DNA of 64,000 nucleotides from Diadophis punctatus similis (lineage: Eukaryota > Chordata > Lepidosauria > Squamata > Dipsadidae): assembly GCA_023053685.1 (NCBI GenBank), contig JALIGW010000040.1:1-64000 (forward strand). The letters run 5' to 3'. The number at the start of each line of letters is the position of its first letter. The first letter of the stretch is position 1. Shown one piece after another: positions 1-12,439 of the stretch. The translations under genes were made by a program, and so were the position numbers. The notes under the pieces are model-generated. The model worked only from the letters and a program-made list of their open reading frames with translations, was not told the DNA's origin and searched no databases.

Positions 1-2110
1 CTATCCACACCCTTTCCTACTATCTATCCCCCTCTCTTTCCTTCCTCTCCCCCTCCCCTTCCTTCCTCTCCCCCCTCCCCTTCCTACCTGTCCCCTCCCC
101 TTTCTAACCCATTCCTACCTCTCCCCCTCCCCTTCCTACTTTTCCCACTCCCCTTCCTAGCCCCCTCCCTTCCTACTACCTATCACCACCCATTCCTACC
201 TCTCCCCCTCTCCTTCCTACCTCTCCCCCTCCCCTTCCTAACCCCCTCCCTACCTATCCCCACCCTTTCCTACTATCCCCCTCTCCTTCCTACCTCTCCC
301 CCACCATTTCCAACCCCTCCCCTCCCCACCTCCACCTCCCCTTCCTAACCCCCTCCCTTCCTACCTCTCCCCCTCTCCTTCCTACCTCTCCCCCTCCTCT
401 TCCTAACCCCCTCCCTACTACCTATCCGCACCCTTTCCTACTATCCCCCTCTCCTTCCTACCTGTCCCCCACCATTTCCAACCCCTCCCCTCCCCACTTC
501 CACCTCCCCTTCCTAACCCCCTCTCCTTCCTACCTCTCCCCTCTCCCCCTCCCTCTTCCTAACCCCCCTCCCTACTACCTATCCGCACCCTTTCCTACTA
601 TCCCCCTCTCCTTCCTACCTGTCCCCCACCATTTCCAACCCCTCCCCTCCCCACTTCCACCTCCCCTTCCTAACCCCCTCTCCTTCCTACCTCTCCCTCT
701 CCCCCTCCTCTTCCTAACCCCCTCCTCTTCCTAACCCCCTCCCTACTACCTATCCGCACCCTTTCCTACTATCCCCCACTCCTTCCTACCTGTCCCCCAC
801 CATTTCCAACCCCTCCCCACCCTTTCTCCTTCCTACCCCCCTCCACTTCCTACCACTCCCCCTCCACTTCCTAACTCCCACCCTTCCTACTACCTATCCC
901 CACCCATTCCTACCTCTCCCCCTCCCCTTCCTACCTCTTCCCCTCCCCTTCCTAACCCCCACTCTTCCTAACCCCCTCCCTTCCTACTACCTATCCCCAC
1001 CCTTTCCTACTACCTATCCCCCTCTCCTTCCTACCTGACCCCCACCCGTTCCTACTCCTCCCCTCCCTCCGCTTCCTAACCCCCTCCCTTCCTACTACCT
1101 ATCCCCACCCTTTCCTACTACCTATCCCCCTCTCCTTCCTACCTGACCCCCACCCATTCCTACTCCTCCCCTCCCTCCGCTTCCTAACCCCCTCCCTTCC
1201 TACTATCTATCCCCTCCCCTTCCTACCTCTGCCCCTCCCCTTCCTAACCCCCTCCCTTCCTACATCTCCCCTTCCCCTTCCTAACTCCCTCCCTTCCTAA
1301 CTCTCCCCTTCCCCTTCCTACCTCTCCCCCTCCCCTTCCTACCTCTGCCCCTCCCCTTCCTAACCCCCTCCCTTCCTACCTCTCCCCTTCCCCTTCCTAC
1401 CTATGCCCCTCCCCTTCCTACCTATGCCCCTCCCCTTTCTACCTCTCCCCCTCCCCTTCCTAACCCCCACCCTTCCCAACCCCCTACCTACCTACTACCT
1501 ATCCCCACCCTTTCCTACTACCTCTCCCCCTCCCCTTCCTACCTCTCCCCCTCCCCTAACTCTCCCCCTCCGCTTCCTAACCCCCTCCCTTCCTACTACC
1601 TATCCCCACCCTTTCCTACTACCTCTCCCCCTCTCCTTCCTACCTCTCCCCCTCCCCTTCCTACCTCTTCCCTTCCTAACCTCCTCCCTACCTACTACCT
1701 ATCCCCACCCTTTCCTACTACCTCTCCCCTCCCCTTCCTACCTATGCCCCTCCCCTTCCTACCTATGCCCCTCCCCTTCCTACCTCTCCCCCTCCCCTTC
1801 CTAACCCCCACCCTTCCCAACCCCCTACCTACCTACTACCTATCCCCACCCTTTCCTACTAACCTCTCCCCCTCCCCTTCCTACCTCTCCCCCTCCCCTA
1901 ACTCTCCCCCTCCGCTTCCTAACCCCCTCCCTTCCTACTACCTATCCCCACCCTTTCCTACTACCTCTCCCCCTCTCCTTCCTACCTCTCCCCCTCCCCT
2001 TCCTACCTCTTCCCTTCCTAACCTCCTCCCTACCTACTACCTATCCCCACCCTTTCCTACTACCTCTCCCCTCCCCTTCCTACCTCTCCCACTCCCCTCT
2101 CCTACCCAGC
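1..2110. repeat. Homopyrimidine satellite with higher-order repeats
   Basis: The plus strand is almost only C and T with few A and very few G. Short modules such as CCCCTCCCCTTCCTAC, CTACTACCTATCCCCACC and TTCCTAACCCCCTCCC are shuffled. Modules are grouped into longer units: about 341 bp between the near-identical blocks starting near 1403 and 1744, and about 157-171 bp between the CTATCCGCACCC blocks near 421, 578 and 749. The apparent ORFs here (Leu-Pro-rich) are by-products of composition. The G-rich minus strand could form quadruplex or triplex structures; that is inference. Confidence 0.95.
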
Positions 2111-2223
2111 CCACTTCATCTTTGTCCTCTTCACATTCCCCAACTTCCTTCACCTCACCTCCCCCTCCTCTTTTTTTGTCCTCCCCTATTCCCCACTCTG
2201 TCCCCCCACCCCATCCTGATTCT

Positions 2224-2345
2224 TAACCTCCCCCTCCCTCTCACCCTGTACCTCAACCTCCCCCTCCCTCTCACCCTGTACCTCAACCTCCCCCTCCCTC
2301 TCACCCTGTCCCTCAACCTCCCCCCTCCCTCGCCCCCACCCTCAA
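2224..2345. repeat. 30-bp C-rich tandem repeat
   Basis: About four copies of a 30-bp unit containing CTCCCCCTCCCTCTCACC and ending CTGTACCTCAAC, the last copies degenerate. It lies directly downstream of the satellite but has its own fixed period, so it is a separate array. Confidence 0.85.
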
Positions 2346-2389
2346 CCTAACCCAATCTCTCCCCCTCCCTTACCCCCTAAGCTTTGGCT

Positions 2390-3015
2390 ACCAAAAGAGG
2401 GCAGGAGCCCCACTGAAGAGCAACTGCCCTCCAGGAAGGCATCTTTCCTCTGATGACTGATAGCTGTCAGTAACTGACCCTTTAGCCTGCAGGGATGAAG
2501 TCATAAAGCCATCCTCCACCTTGGTGACCTACCCCCATGCCAGACAAAGGTCTCTAGGAAACCACCAAACCAATCCATCGAGCTGCCTGTTTGTCATTTT
2601 TTGCACAGAAACCAAAGCTCTTTGGATGTGGATTGCCTCTTTTTACAGAATGTAAATAGGGAAAATGGATAGGGAAAATGGAATTACTTTTTTTGCGGGT
2701 TATAGCTAAATAGTAAAAATCTGAATTAAGAAATTCATCTGACTACTTTTGTAGAATATTTATGAACGATTGTAGTCTATAGTCTGGCTGAATGTTAAAG
2801 AAAAAGCTGATGGTCATAAGAGGATGCCTCTGTCCGCTTTGTTAAATGGAAATATGAGGAGATGAGGACTGTATGTCAGGAGAGAAGATCGAGTGGGAAG
2901 GAAGTCTAAGGAGGGCATGTGGTCAAACAGGAGAGAGAACTAAGAGCAAAGAGCTGATGAACGAATATGAATCAAACACCAAAACCTGCATGAGAGAAGA
3001 AATACGTTGAACTGG
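2390..3015. other. Non-coding flank left of the Gypsy insertion
   Basis: No gene is seen. Positions about 2570-2645 resemble 9150-9235 on the far side of the Gypsy element; the shared core includes TTGTCATTTTTTGCAC and CTTTGGATGTGGATTGCC. The stretch therefore holds a dispersed repeat of unknown class. Confidence 0.5.
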
Positions 3016-3020
3016 ATGAG
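3016..3020. repeat. Target-site duplication ATGAG (left)
   Basis: ATGAG lies directly before the TATAAGG end of the LTR copy and recurs directly after the other LTR at 8630-8634. A 5-bp duplication is typical of Ty3/Gypsy integrases. Confidence 0.93.
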
Positions 3021-3392
3021 TATAAGGAATGTCTTTACAGCCACAATTAAAGTACGAACTTCTGAGTTAGTGTTCTCAAAAGGATTCCTTTATTTTGCAT
3101 CTGTATAACATCCATTCGTTCAAAGCAAAGTCTAAATGCCTTCAGGAAAGGCAAGCATATTTAACCTTAATGCCCCACCCCATTCAGCATAATCAATCCA
3201 CAAATGTGTGACCAGATGGTTACGTTCCCAGCCTCCCTTCTGTTCAACTGACTTGCAATTACCCCTCATAAAACCTTATCTTAAGATGAGAAGGCTCCCA
3301 GGTGTCTGGGATCCGGATATGTTATAACCTTTTGATCAAGCAGAGCCAAGACCCCCCTTCTCCTTTTGAATGGCAGAGTCTGGAGTCTGACA
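3021..3392 (-). mobile_element. 3' LTR of Ty3/Gypsy element
   Basis: A 372-bp direct repeat equal in length to the copy at 8258-8629 and differing at only scattered positions. The opposite copy begins TGTAAGG; this one has TA in place of TG, and both end TCTGACA. The element is read on the minus strand, so this is the 3' LTR. Positions 3393-3403 just inside read AAGAGGCAGCA on the minus strand, a weak candidate polypurine tract. Confidence 0.95.
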
Positions 3393-3455
3393 TGCTGCCT
3401 CTTAAGAGAAAAAAAGGTCCACCTGTAAGACATAAACAGAATCAATTATGATATA

Positions 3456-6400
3456 TTAACAAGGTTTGTTAGGGTATTGGGAGTGGAATCTTCTCAATAA
3501 GATGGGAGCTTTCACATGTTTAGCGACCCACTCGTTCTGTGAAGAAGGCAAATGTTTCCAAGCTACCAGATACTGGGTCTTCCCTCTGTGGATTCTAGAG
3601 TCAAGAATTTCCTTGATTTCAAAGTGTTGTTCCCCTTCTATCATGATTGGGGCAGGTGGTGCAGCTACCACCGGTCTAAGTGACCAGGTTACCCCTCTCT
3701 TGAGTAAACTAATGTGAAATACTGGGTGGACTTGTCTAAGTGTTTTTGGAAGAGCCAATTCAACCACTACTGGGTTAATGATCTTGCTAATAGTGAAAGG
3801 CCCAATAAAATTAGGCCCTAATTTTTTTGATGGTTGTAACGATCTCAAGAATTTTGTAGATAAATATACTCTATCCCCAACATGGAAAGGTTTAGGCTCT
3901 ACTCTTTTCTTGTCAGCTTGAATTTTGAAAGCCTCTCTAGCCTCCTGTAAAGCCAACCTGACTACTGGCCATGTGTTTTGCAAATTTTCTATCCACTCCT
4001 TAAGTGAAGGGATAGTGGGTTTTTCTGTGGGTAGTTCCGGCATTGGGCTGAAGTCTTGCCCCATGGCTACTCTAAAAGGTGTAAAACCTGTACTTGAATG
4101 TACAGAGTTATTAAATGCAACCTCTGCAAATGGTAAAAGTTCAGTCCAATTGTCCTGTTGAAAATTAATAAAACATCTTAGATACTGTTCAAGAACACCG
4201 TTCGTTTTTTCACAATTTCCATTTGACTGAGGATGATGGGAGGAGCTTAATCCTTGGGCGGTACCAAGTAAGCCCAAAAACGCCTTCCAAAAGTTGGAGG
4301 TGAATTGGACTCCCCTATCCGAGATTATTCTTTTAGGAGCTCCATGAAGACGATAAATGTGTATTAGAAACAGTCTAGCCAAGCCTTTGGCAGTTGGGAT
4401 CTTTTGGCAAGGAATAAAATGTGCTTGTTTTGAAAACAAGTCTGTCACAACCCAAATGACCGTGTTTCCCCCACTTTCCGGTAGTTCTACAATAAAATCC
4501 ATCGCAATTTCTTCCCATGGGGCTGACGGCTCAGCTACTTTCTGTAGAAGTCCTGGAGTTTTCCCCTGTCGTCTTTTTGCTGCAGCACAAATGGGGCAAC
4601 TTGCTACATAGCTTTCTATGTCCTTTTTCAACGAAGGCCACCAAAATTGTCTCTTTATTAAGTGTAAAGTTTTTACAAAACCAAAGTGTCCAGCTAATCT
4701 AGAGTCGTGGCACCTTTCCATTAAGCGTAATCTTTGGCTAGCGAGTACATAAAGTTTGTCACCTACCCAAGCTAATTCATCTTTCATCACGCAACTGGAT
4801 TTCTGATTCAAAACCCATTCATCGTTGACTAATGCTTGTTTAAACGCGTGAGTGACGTCTGCGTCCCTCAATGCATCTTTTCCTCCTTGGGACCTGGTGA
4901 TTACTTTGGCTGCCAATTGATTTGTTTGTACTATAGGTTTAAATACCTCTGATTTCACACAATTATATTGTGGCTTTCTGGACAGTGCGTCTGCCAGAAA
5001 GTTTTTCCCCCCAGGGATAAATTTAAGAGTAAACTCGAACCGTTTGAAGTATTGCGCCCAACGAACCTGTTTAGGAGACAGTTTCCTTGGTGTCTTTAAG
5101 GCTTCTAAGTTTTTGTGGTCAGTCCAGACTTCAAAAGGGATCTTACTCCCTTCTAAGAATTGTCTCCAAGTTAAAAGTGCCCATCGCACCGCATAAGCTT
5201 CTTTTTCCCAGATCGCCCACCTTTGTTCAGTTTCACTTAGTTTCCTGGATGTATACGCACATGGCTGTAGCTGTCCTTGCTCATTACTCTGGAGTAGGAT
5301 TGCTCCTATTGCCACATCGCTAGAATCTGCTTGTATTATGAAGGGTTTTTCTGTGTCTGGGTGCTTCAAAATTGGTTCTGTTGAGAACAGCCGTTTTAGT
5401 TTTTCAAATGCTGCCTGGCATTCCATTGTCCAATTCACGGGCTGTCTCGGTTTAGGATCTCCCTCCCACTTTGTTCTTAGCAGTTTTGTGATGGGCAGGG
5501 CAATTTGAGCAAACGCGGGGATAAATTGGCGATAGAAGTTTGCAAACCCCAGGAAACTTTGCAGCTGCTTGTGTGTGCGAGGCGTTTCCCAATCGAGTAC
5601 TGCCTGCACTTTTTGAGGATCCATTTCTATGCCCTGGTGTGAAATACGATACCCCAAGTAATCAATTTTTTCTCAGTGGAATTCACACTTTGAGAGTTTG
5701 GCATAAAGTTTTGCCTCGCGGAGTTTGCTCAGCACTGCCCTCACCAATTTAACATGTTCAGCCTCGGTCTCTGAGTATAATAGAATATCATCTAAATAAA
5801 CAAGAACCCCTTTGTATAAATGTTCACGTAACACATCGTTGATTAATTGCATAAACACTGCAGGTACCCCTTGTAGCCCAAAAGGGAGCACCTTGAATTG
5901 GTAGCATCCCAGGGGGGTGTTGAATGCCGTTTTCCATTCATCCCCCTCCTTAATCCTGATTCGGTAGTATGCCTCCCTGATGTCTAGTTTGGAGAAAATT
6001 TTCCCTTTTGTGAGGTGGGCCAGCATATCTTTCATCAGGGGGAGGGGATACATGTTTTCAACACTTATCGAGTTTAGGTTTCTGAAATCGACACATAAGC
6101 GTTTTGTGCCATCTTTCTTTTCCCTAAATAACACTGGGGCTGCTATCTTTGGTCTGGCTGGTTCAATGAAACCCCTTGCTAGTTTTTTCTCAATGAAAGC
6201 ACTCAGCTCTTCTAACTCCCCCGGTGACATGCTATACATTTTTGGTTTAGGTAGTTTAGCCCCAGGTAAGATTTCTATTGCACAGTCAGATGCGCGATGC
6301 AGGGGAAGTTCATCCGACGCTGCTTCGCTAAAAACTTCTGCCAAGTCTTTGTATTCCTTGGGTATGTCTTCTGTTGCCACGCTATGACCAGGCATGGCTG

Positions 6401-8189
6401 TTTCCCTGCGTTCAGCCCCCTCAGTTCCTATCTGTGGGTCCTCCGCAACAGTCACGTGCATTTGGAATTTTATGGTGCCTTGCTCCCAATTTATTCTTGG
6501 ATTCCACTTTTTTAGCCATGCGAGTCCCAAGACTAGTGGCCATTCCATGCCAGGTGCTACTATAAATGTAAGTTTCTCTTCGTGGTTCTCAATGTCTATT
6601 TTCAGGGGTTCCGTGGCAAAAGCAGCCAGCTCCCTCCCTGCTATTGACCCATCCAGTTGGCAAAACGCGATGGGATTTCTCAGCTTTCTCACTGTGATTC
6701 CCAGCTCCCTGATTAGGGTTGGGCTGATTAAGCAACGGGTGCACCCTGAGTCTACTAATGCGGAGATATTTTTTCCCTCCTCTTGGTTAGGGATAAATAG
6801 TCTGAGAGGGAGGGTGAGCGGTTCAATTGGTTTGCTTACCAGTGGTTCATCCTCCGGATCGCTCTTGAATGCTGGGATGTTGTCTCCAGCGGGAGGAGGG
6901 GATGGTGGTCCTACCATCTCGCTGCTCCTCAGGGCTGTTTCCCTCCCACGCTGGATGAGTCTCGCTGGTCTCTCCCCTGTTTGGCGTTCGGGTTTCCGGG
7001 TGGGTGTTTGGGCCCAGCATTCGGGTGCTCGGTGTCCCTCCTTCCCGCACTTGTAACAGATTGGAGGTTTAGGGGAAAAGCCCTGTTGCCTTCTGAAGGG
7101 CTCTTTCCCCCATTGGGGTGGGGATTTCTTCCATGCTCTCCCCGTACGGTACTGATTCCTAGCCATATCAATCTCCGCTTCTTCAGCGGTGAGGTACCAC
7201 TCATGCAGATGATTCGGTGCACCCCTAGCCACGCAGGCATTATACAGATCATCACTCAGTCCATCCTTAAAACAGCTTACCAGGATGTCTTCTGGCCAGT
7301 TTAACCGACATGCGAGGTCCCGGAATTCTTCAGTGTACTCCGCCACTGGTCGTCGTCCCTGTTTCACCACCCTAATACGATCGCGTGCTTTGCGGTCAGC
7401 CAGCGGGTCCTCGAACTGTCGTCATAGGGCCGTCATGAATTGGTTGAAGTTGCGCAGTTTGGGTGCGTCATCGTTATGTAGGGTCACCATCCATCTGGCA
7501 GCGGCTCCTTCCAGAGCTAAGGTAACTGCTCGCACCCGGGATCCCTGGGTTTGGAACTCACGTCCATATTCTTGCATATAGGTGAGTACGTGTGCTATGA
7601 AAAATCCCAATTGTTGCGGGTCCCCATCAAATTTCACTCCTGGGGGGGTTTTTTTCCTTTCTAGTTGTGGGGCTTGGAGTTGGTTAGGAAGAGGTGCTGC
7701 TGCGTGTGCTGCCCTGGGGGCGTTTGTTGGGTCCCTTGCCGCGTCCTCCAGCTGCATGCCGGCTTCCCAGAGGTTGTTGGCCCCCCCAGTCTCCTCAGCG
7801 GTTGCTATGCTCCCAGCGCTTGTTATTCGTCGTTCTGGGGTCCCTCGGATGTTGAGTTTTTCCAATGTTTCCATCACCAGCTGGGATAGGTATCTCTTCA
7901 ACCGCCCCTCCCTTAGAGATGCTTCGGTGGGCTCCTCCTCGTCCGTGAGAGCTTCTAGCTCCAATTCCCAACAAGGCTTCCGATTCCTTCGATTAAGGGT
8001 GACTCCTCTGGTTCTCCCATCCCAGCTGTCTTTTTTCCCAATGCCGATAGACTAGCGGGGCTTCTCAGAGGTCTCGAAACCTCCCTCAGCCTCTTTGCTG
8101 GGGAGTATGGAACAGGCCTCCGCTTGGGGGGTGATTGGTGTCTCCCCCCAGCATTCAATTTCCTCCTGTTCCCGGTTTTGTTCAGCCAT
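3456..8189 (-). pseudogene. Ty3/Gypsy chromovirus gag-pol, broken
   Basis: One reading frame runs from an ATG at 8187-8189 to a stop at 3456, about 1,577 codons. It is interrupted by three premature stops: TAG at 8052-8054, TGA at 7422-7424 and TGA at 5673-5675. No frameshift was found between them. Domain order: gag; a CCHC zinc knuckle (CX2CX4HX4C, near 7017-7060); an aspartic protease with DSG near 6730-6765; reverse transcriptase with YLDD at 5787-5798; RNase H; an integrase with an HHCC zinc finger (about 4590-4720) and catalytic core; and a chromodomain near the C-terminus (about 3460-3640). The chromodomain and the fused gag-pol frame place it among chromoviruses. The copy cannot encode a full polyprotein as it stands. 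Confidence 0.95.
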
Positions 8190-8257
8190 GATTGCCCGGT
8201 CCCCTCAGTAGAGCGAAGTTACTCTCTGGGTTGACCGATTTTGGAGACTTTGCTTTC

Positions 8258-8629
8258 TGTAAGGAATGTCTTTCCAGCCACAATTAAAGTACGAACTTCT
8301 GAGTCAGTGTTCTCAAAAGGATTCCTTTATTTTGCATCTGTATAACATCCATTCGTTTAAAGCAAAGTCTAAATGCCTTCAGGAAAGGCAAGCATAATTA
8401 ACCTTAATGCCCCACCCCATTCAGCATAATCAATCCACAAATGTGTGACCAGATGGTTACGTTCCCAGCCTCCCTTCCGTTCAACTGACTTGCAGTTACC
8501 CCTCATAAAACCCTATCTTAAGATGAGAAGGCTCCCAGGTGTCTGGGATCTGGATATGTTATAACCTTTTGATCAAGGAGAGCCAAGACCCCCCTTCTCC
8601 TTTTGAATGGCAGAGTCTGGAGTCTGACA
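8258..8629 (-). mobile_element. 5' LTR of Ty3/Gypsy element
   Basis: A 372-bp LTR with TG...CA ends, matching 3021-3392. It contains AATAAA-like sequence and a polyadenylation-type context when read on the minus strand. The sequence just inside (minus strand, from 8257 downward) does not begin with the usual TGG of a tRNA primer-binding site, so the priming mode is unresolved. Confidence 0.95.
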
Positions 8630-8634
8630 ATGAG
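8630..8634. repeat. Target-site duplication ATGAG (right)
   Basis: Exact copy of 3016-3020. Together they show that the 5,609-bp element at 3021-8629 inserted as one unit and has not recombined to a solo LTR. Confidence 0.93.
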
Positions 8635-9400
8635 TCAGATAGAATTGGTGAGGATCAAATCAGAAAGCAGCCTGATGAAAGAAGGGAAGGATTGAGGAAG
8701 GAGAAGAGCAAGAGAGCCATGGTGGCATGAAGCTCGTGAGATGATCCTTAAAAAGAGAGAAGTGAGAAAAGGAGCAATGGGTGCAAATGGGGGGAAGAAG
8801 TAGCAGCATTTGGGCAGGATGGGAAAATGTGGAGACAAATGCAAATCACATTGGTATTGGTGAGCTGGAGTGAGCTTTCCTTTTCCCTGCCTTCCGTTTT
8901 TTTTTTCTGTCTCTGTCACTCTTTTTCTGAATATGTCTGTTACTTGCCTCTTGGCTCTATTGCTTTCCAGATCGTCTCTGAAGGCCCTAGTTCAGGCCAT
9001 GGGGTTGATTGCTGGGATTGTAGCTTGCTAGGGAAGTTTTCCCTCCGAATAGAATGGAAAGCAAACGGGTGGGGGCAGGTGTTCAGTTCTTCTTCCAGAG
9101 AAGGTGCCCTTGATGATGCTGGGAAACCTGTACATCCAAGGAAGCTCCCAATCCAATCCCTAAAGCTGCCTAGTTGTCATTTTTTGCACGGAAACCATGG
9201 CTCTTTGGATGTGGATTGCCTCTTGTTACAGAAGCTCCACTAAGCGCTTCAGCACTGCTGAGGCAGTTTAATAGTGGGCTGTTTCCTTTCTAAAGTCAGC
9301 CCTTGGAAGCAGATGTAAGAGAGTTCAGGCGAGACCGTGAAATAGATGTGTCCATTGAAATCAACAGGACTGCTGCAGGTCATGGAGAAGACCTGAAAGC
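8635..9400. other. Non-coding stretch right of the Gypsy insertion
   Basis: This continues the pre-insertion sequence interrupted at 3020. It includes a dispersed-repeat copy at about 9145-9235 (see 2390-3015). No coding region is supported. Confidence 0.5.
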
Positions 9401-9404
9401 TCCT

Positions 9405-10330
9405 AATGGCTTGGCTGGAGCCTTCAAGTATTGGAACACACCTTCCATGTCACCCCAGTCCTTCTCTTCGTTAGAGTAGAGCTACCCAGCCTCTCTCGTT
9501 AAACCAAACATAGCTAGTTCCCTTAGTCTTTCATCATAAGATTTAAACTCCAGACTCCTTATCGTCTTTGTTGCTCTTCTCTGCCCTCTTTTTAGGGCCT
9601 CAGCATCTGTTTTTTATTCAGAGTGTCCAGAACAGGATGCAGTCTTCCAAATGTGAGCTCAATACTGCCAGTATAGGGTGGTACCAGATCAATTTTGGTG
9701 AACTTGACGCTGTCCCTCTGTTGATGCTGCCTAGGACTGTCTGGCCACTTTTTTTGGCAGCTGCAGCATATTGTTGACCATACTTAAGCGGTTGTCCTAG
9801 ATGCCTCTCACAGGAACTACTGGCTGGCTGGGTAACTACCTCTCTTGTACCTGTGTCACATCACTGACTTGATCTTGTTGGATAGGGCCCAATGCTCAAG
9901 TCTATCAAGATCTTTCTGAGTCTTGAGTCTGTCTTCCAAAATCTTAGCAATTTGTCCAGTTTTCTGTCATCCGTAAATTTGATGACGGCCCCCTCAATCC
10001 TGCAAGTTGCACAGCGCTGAGCTCAAGATAAAATCTTCAGGAACACCTATGCATTCTTCCCGCCACATAGATGTAGTTCTATTGAGGACCAAATGCTGGG
10101 TGTGCTTGGTCAGCCAACTGCAAATCTATCTGGTGGTGGTAGTGTCTGTCTAGCCTGCATTGTTCTGTCATGTTGCAACCCTGGTGAAATTCACCCAGAG
10201 GGCCTTCTTTCCCCAGCATGTGATCCAACCCCTCTAGTGTAGGCAAGATTGAGCTTGTGAGGAAAAGGGCCATCTTCCTTCTACTCGGTCCTAAGATCAT
10301 GTTGGCTTGCTGGTCTCAAGTTCTATTCTC
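9405..10330 (-). mobile_element. Old CR1/L3 LINE fragment
   Basis: Read on the minus strand this carries the decayed C-terminal and 3' part of a CR1/L3 ORF2. It shares blocks such as AGTATTGGAACAC and the 'gctcttctctgccctc' segment with the better preserved minus-strand copy at 56085-56460. Many stops and indels; not functional. Confidence 0.7.
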
Positions 10331-10389
10331 ACTTTGATTGCTAGCCAGGATACTTAACTATGATAGAAAAGGTTAGGTCTTTCTTCTCA

Positions 10390-10640
10390 TTCCTTCAGAT
10401 CTCCCATTTGCTTTGCAGATGATGAGTCCTGAGGAGCTCTGCCACACAATGCCCTCCATCCCTGCCATCACCCTGGAGTTCTCGGGCTTGGCACAGCAGC
10501 TTGGCCTTCAGACACAGGATATTTGGGTAGCCCCGAATTCCTCCTTGGCTGCCCATCACTGCCCTCTCTTGCAGCCCAGGGTTCCTCTGCTCCTCCTCTC
10601 TTGGAGGTGGTGCTGGAGTTGGGCTGCTTCATGAATTGGG
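10390..10640 (+). other. Unidentified segment with an open frame
   Basis: A 73-codon open frame (10413-10634) starts just after a sequence resembling a splice acceptor, TTGCTTTGCAG. The translation is Leu-rich at its end and matches no family I recognise. It could be a decayed repeat or an orphan exon. I see no donor site or neighbouring exon that would support a gene. Confidence 0.25.
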
Positions 10641-11235
10641 AAAATTTGAGCATGGCTATGAGAATCACAGCACAGGTTTAAAGAGGAAAAGATGAATTAA
10701 TTAATTTAATTAAAGCAATAAAACCCTTTGGAGTCACTGGTCACAATTGTATAGCACCAGAGATTGCTGGGAGGAGGAGCTCACAGCAAGTTCAAGAGGA
10801 CTGAGACTTGGTCCAGTGGAAGAAGGTAACGGCACGCAATCATTGAACAAAAAATCTAAAACAGGAAGGCTGTATGGAAGGGTTTATCTATTTGCACAAC
10901 TGACTTTCTGATCAGAAAACATCAGGAGTTGGAAAACAGCAATAGTTCCTCCTTGATAAGTGCTTTTGAGATTGCAATTTTCATTTCAGAATGTCTGGCT
11001 TAGTTCAGTGCAACATTTGTTTTGCAGCTGTCTTTTGTGATACTCTTTTTAAATTTGGATACTATCCTATTTTTAAAGAGGTTGCTAGTTTACATGTACA
11101 GATTTCTTATCTAGTCTTTAGTTTGTACTCTTCAGGCTGAAATTAGGTGGCCAATTCAATCGGTGTGTTCTATTGAGCTGCCCTTCTATCAGTTCCCTCT
11201 ACCACAAGGACCCTGCAAGAGAAGGGCAGCATGGA
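10641..11235. other. Non-coding, AT-rich
   Basis: No gene or clear repeat seen. Some stretches (TTAATTAATTTAATTAAAG near 10700) are low complexity. Confidence 0.4.
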
Positions 11236-12439
11236 CAACGGTTGGATCTCGCAGAGTGAGCTGTGAATCCTCCGCATGAAATTTTTGGTGTCCCCCTGCA
11301 TAATGGATACAGTACCCTTGCTGAACTTAATACGCCTACCAAGGGTGGCAGGGTAGCTGTTTGTAATGGTGTTTACTCAACTGAGCAGGAGATTGTGGTC
11401 TGTGAGGAAGAAGTTTTGGATAAAGGAAAATGTGAGTCAGGTATTGCAAATCAGTCATGTGAGATGAGCAAGTTATCTACAAAGAGAACCCATATTCTGG
11501 TCAGTGACACAATTTAAAGAGGTGTCAATTTAAGAAAGGATGTAGAGCTTTTGAAAGAGATGAGGTGTCTGTCTGGTGCTACTGCCAGCAGAGAAAAAAG
11601 GCACATTTTTAAGATAATCAAGAATGCTAGTAAGGACTATGATGTTGTTGTGCATCTTGGCATTAATAATCTGTCCAAAAAAGATGTGTTCTTTGTGCAG
11701 GAGGATTTTCAGAGTTTGGGGCAGGAACTGAGCTAGACAGGCTGTAGTCCTACTTTTTCAGAGATTTTACCTGTCTATAAGGAGCAAAAAGGAAAAGGCA
11801 GCGTAGAGTGGAATTCAGTGGGTGGCTAAAAAGGAGTGGTGTAAAGCGGAAGGTTTTGGTTATGTTAGTCATAATGTTTGCAGTTGGTCTGATGAACACC
11901 TGCACAAAAGGGATGGTTTACTTACTCTCAAAAAGGAACTGATTTACTTAGGACTAAATTCAGGGGCTTTCCCGAGAAATATTATAATAGAGAGTTAATT
12001 GATAGAGAACATTTCTGTCCCCAGCAATCTAAAATATATAGGGTTGTCAGTGTTTCTAACACAGATGTTTGTGCACTTAAGAATATTAAGGTGGTGGTTA
12101 AGAAAAATCAAGCTTTTGATAGCGTGTGCCATACAATGTGCACTAATCAAACAAGTGGTAAGGAAGAAGGGGAACTCAGACACAAAACAGGTTATATAGA
12201 AAACAAACTCAGGGTCAGTCAAAAAGGACTCAGATGCCTATACACCAATGCACAAAGTATGAGAAATAAACAGGGTGAATTAGAAATCCAAGTACATGAG
12301 GGCAGATATGATTTTGTTGCCACTAGGGAAACTTGGTGGAATAAAACCCATGAATGGACTAGACAGAGGGATTTAAATTGTTTAAAAGAAACAGACCTAA
12401 TAAAAGAGGTGGAGTTGCACTCTGTATAAGAAATAACTA

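Noticed and set aside
1403..2226. Two Pro/Leu-rich ORFs of 133 and 160 codons in the satellite
   Set aside because: They arise from a stop-poor homopyrimidine repeat and duplicate with its higher-order unit; no start context or gene structure.
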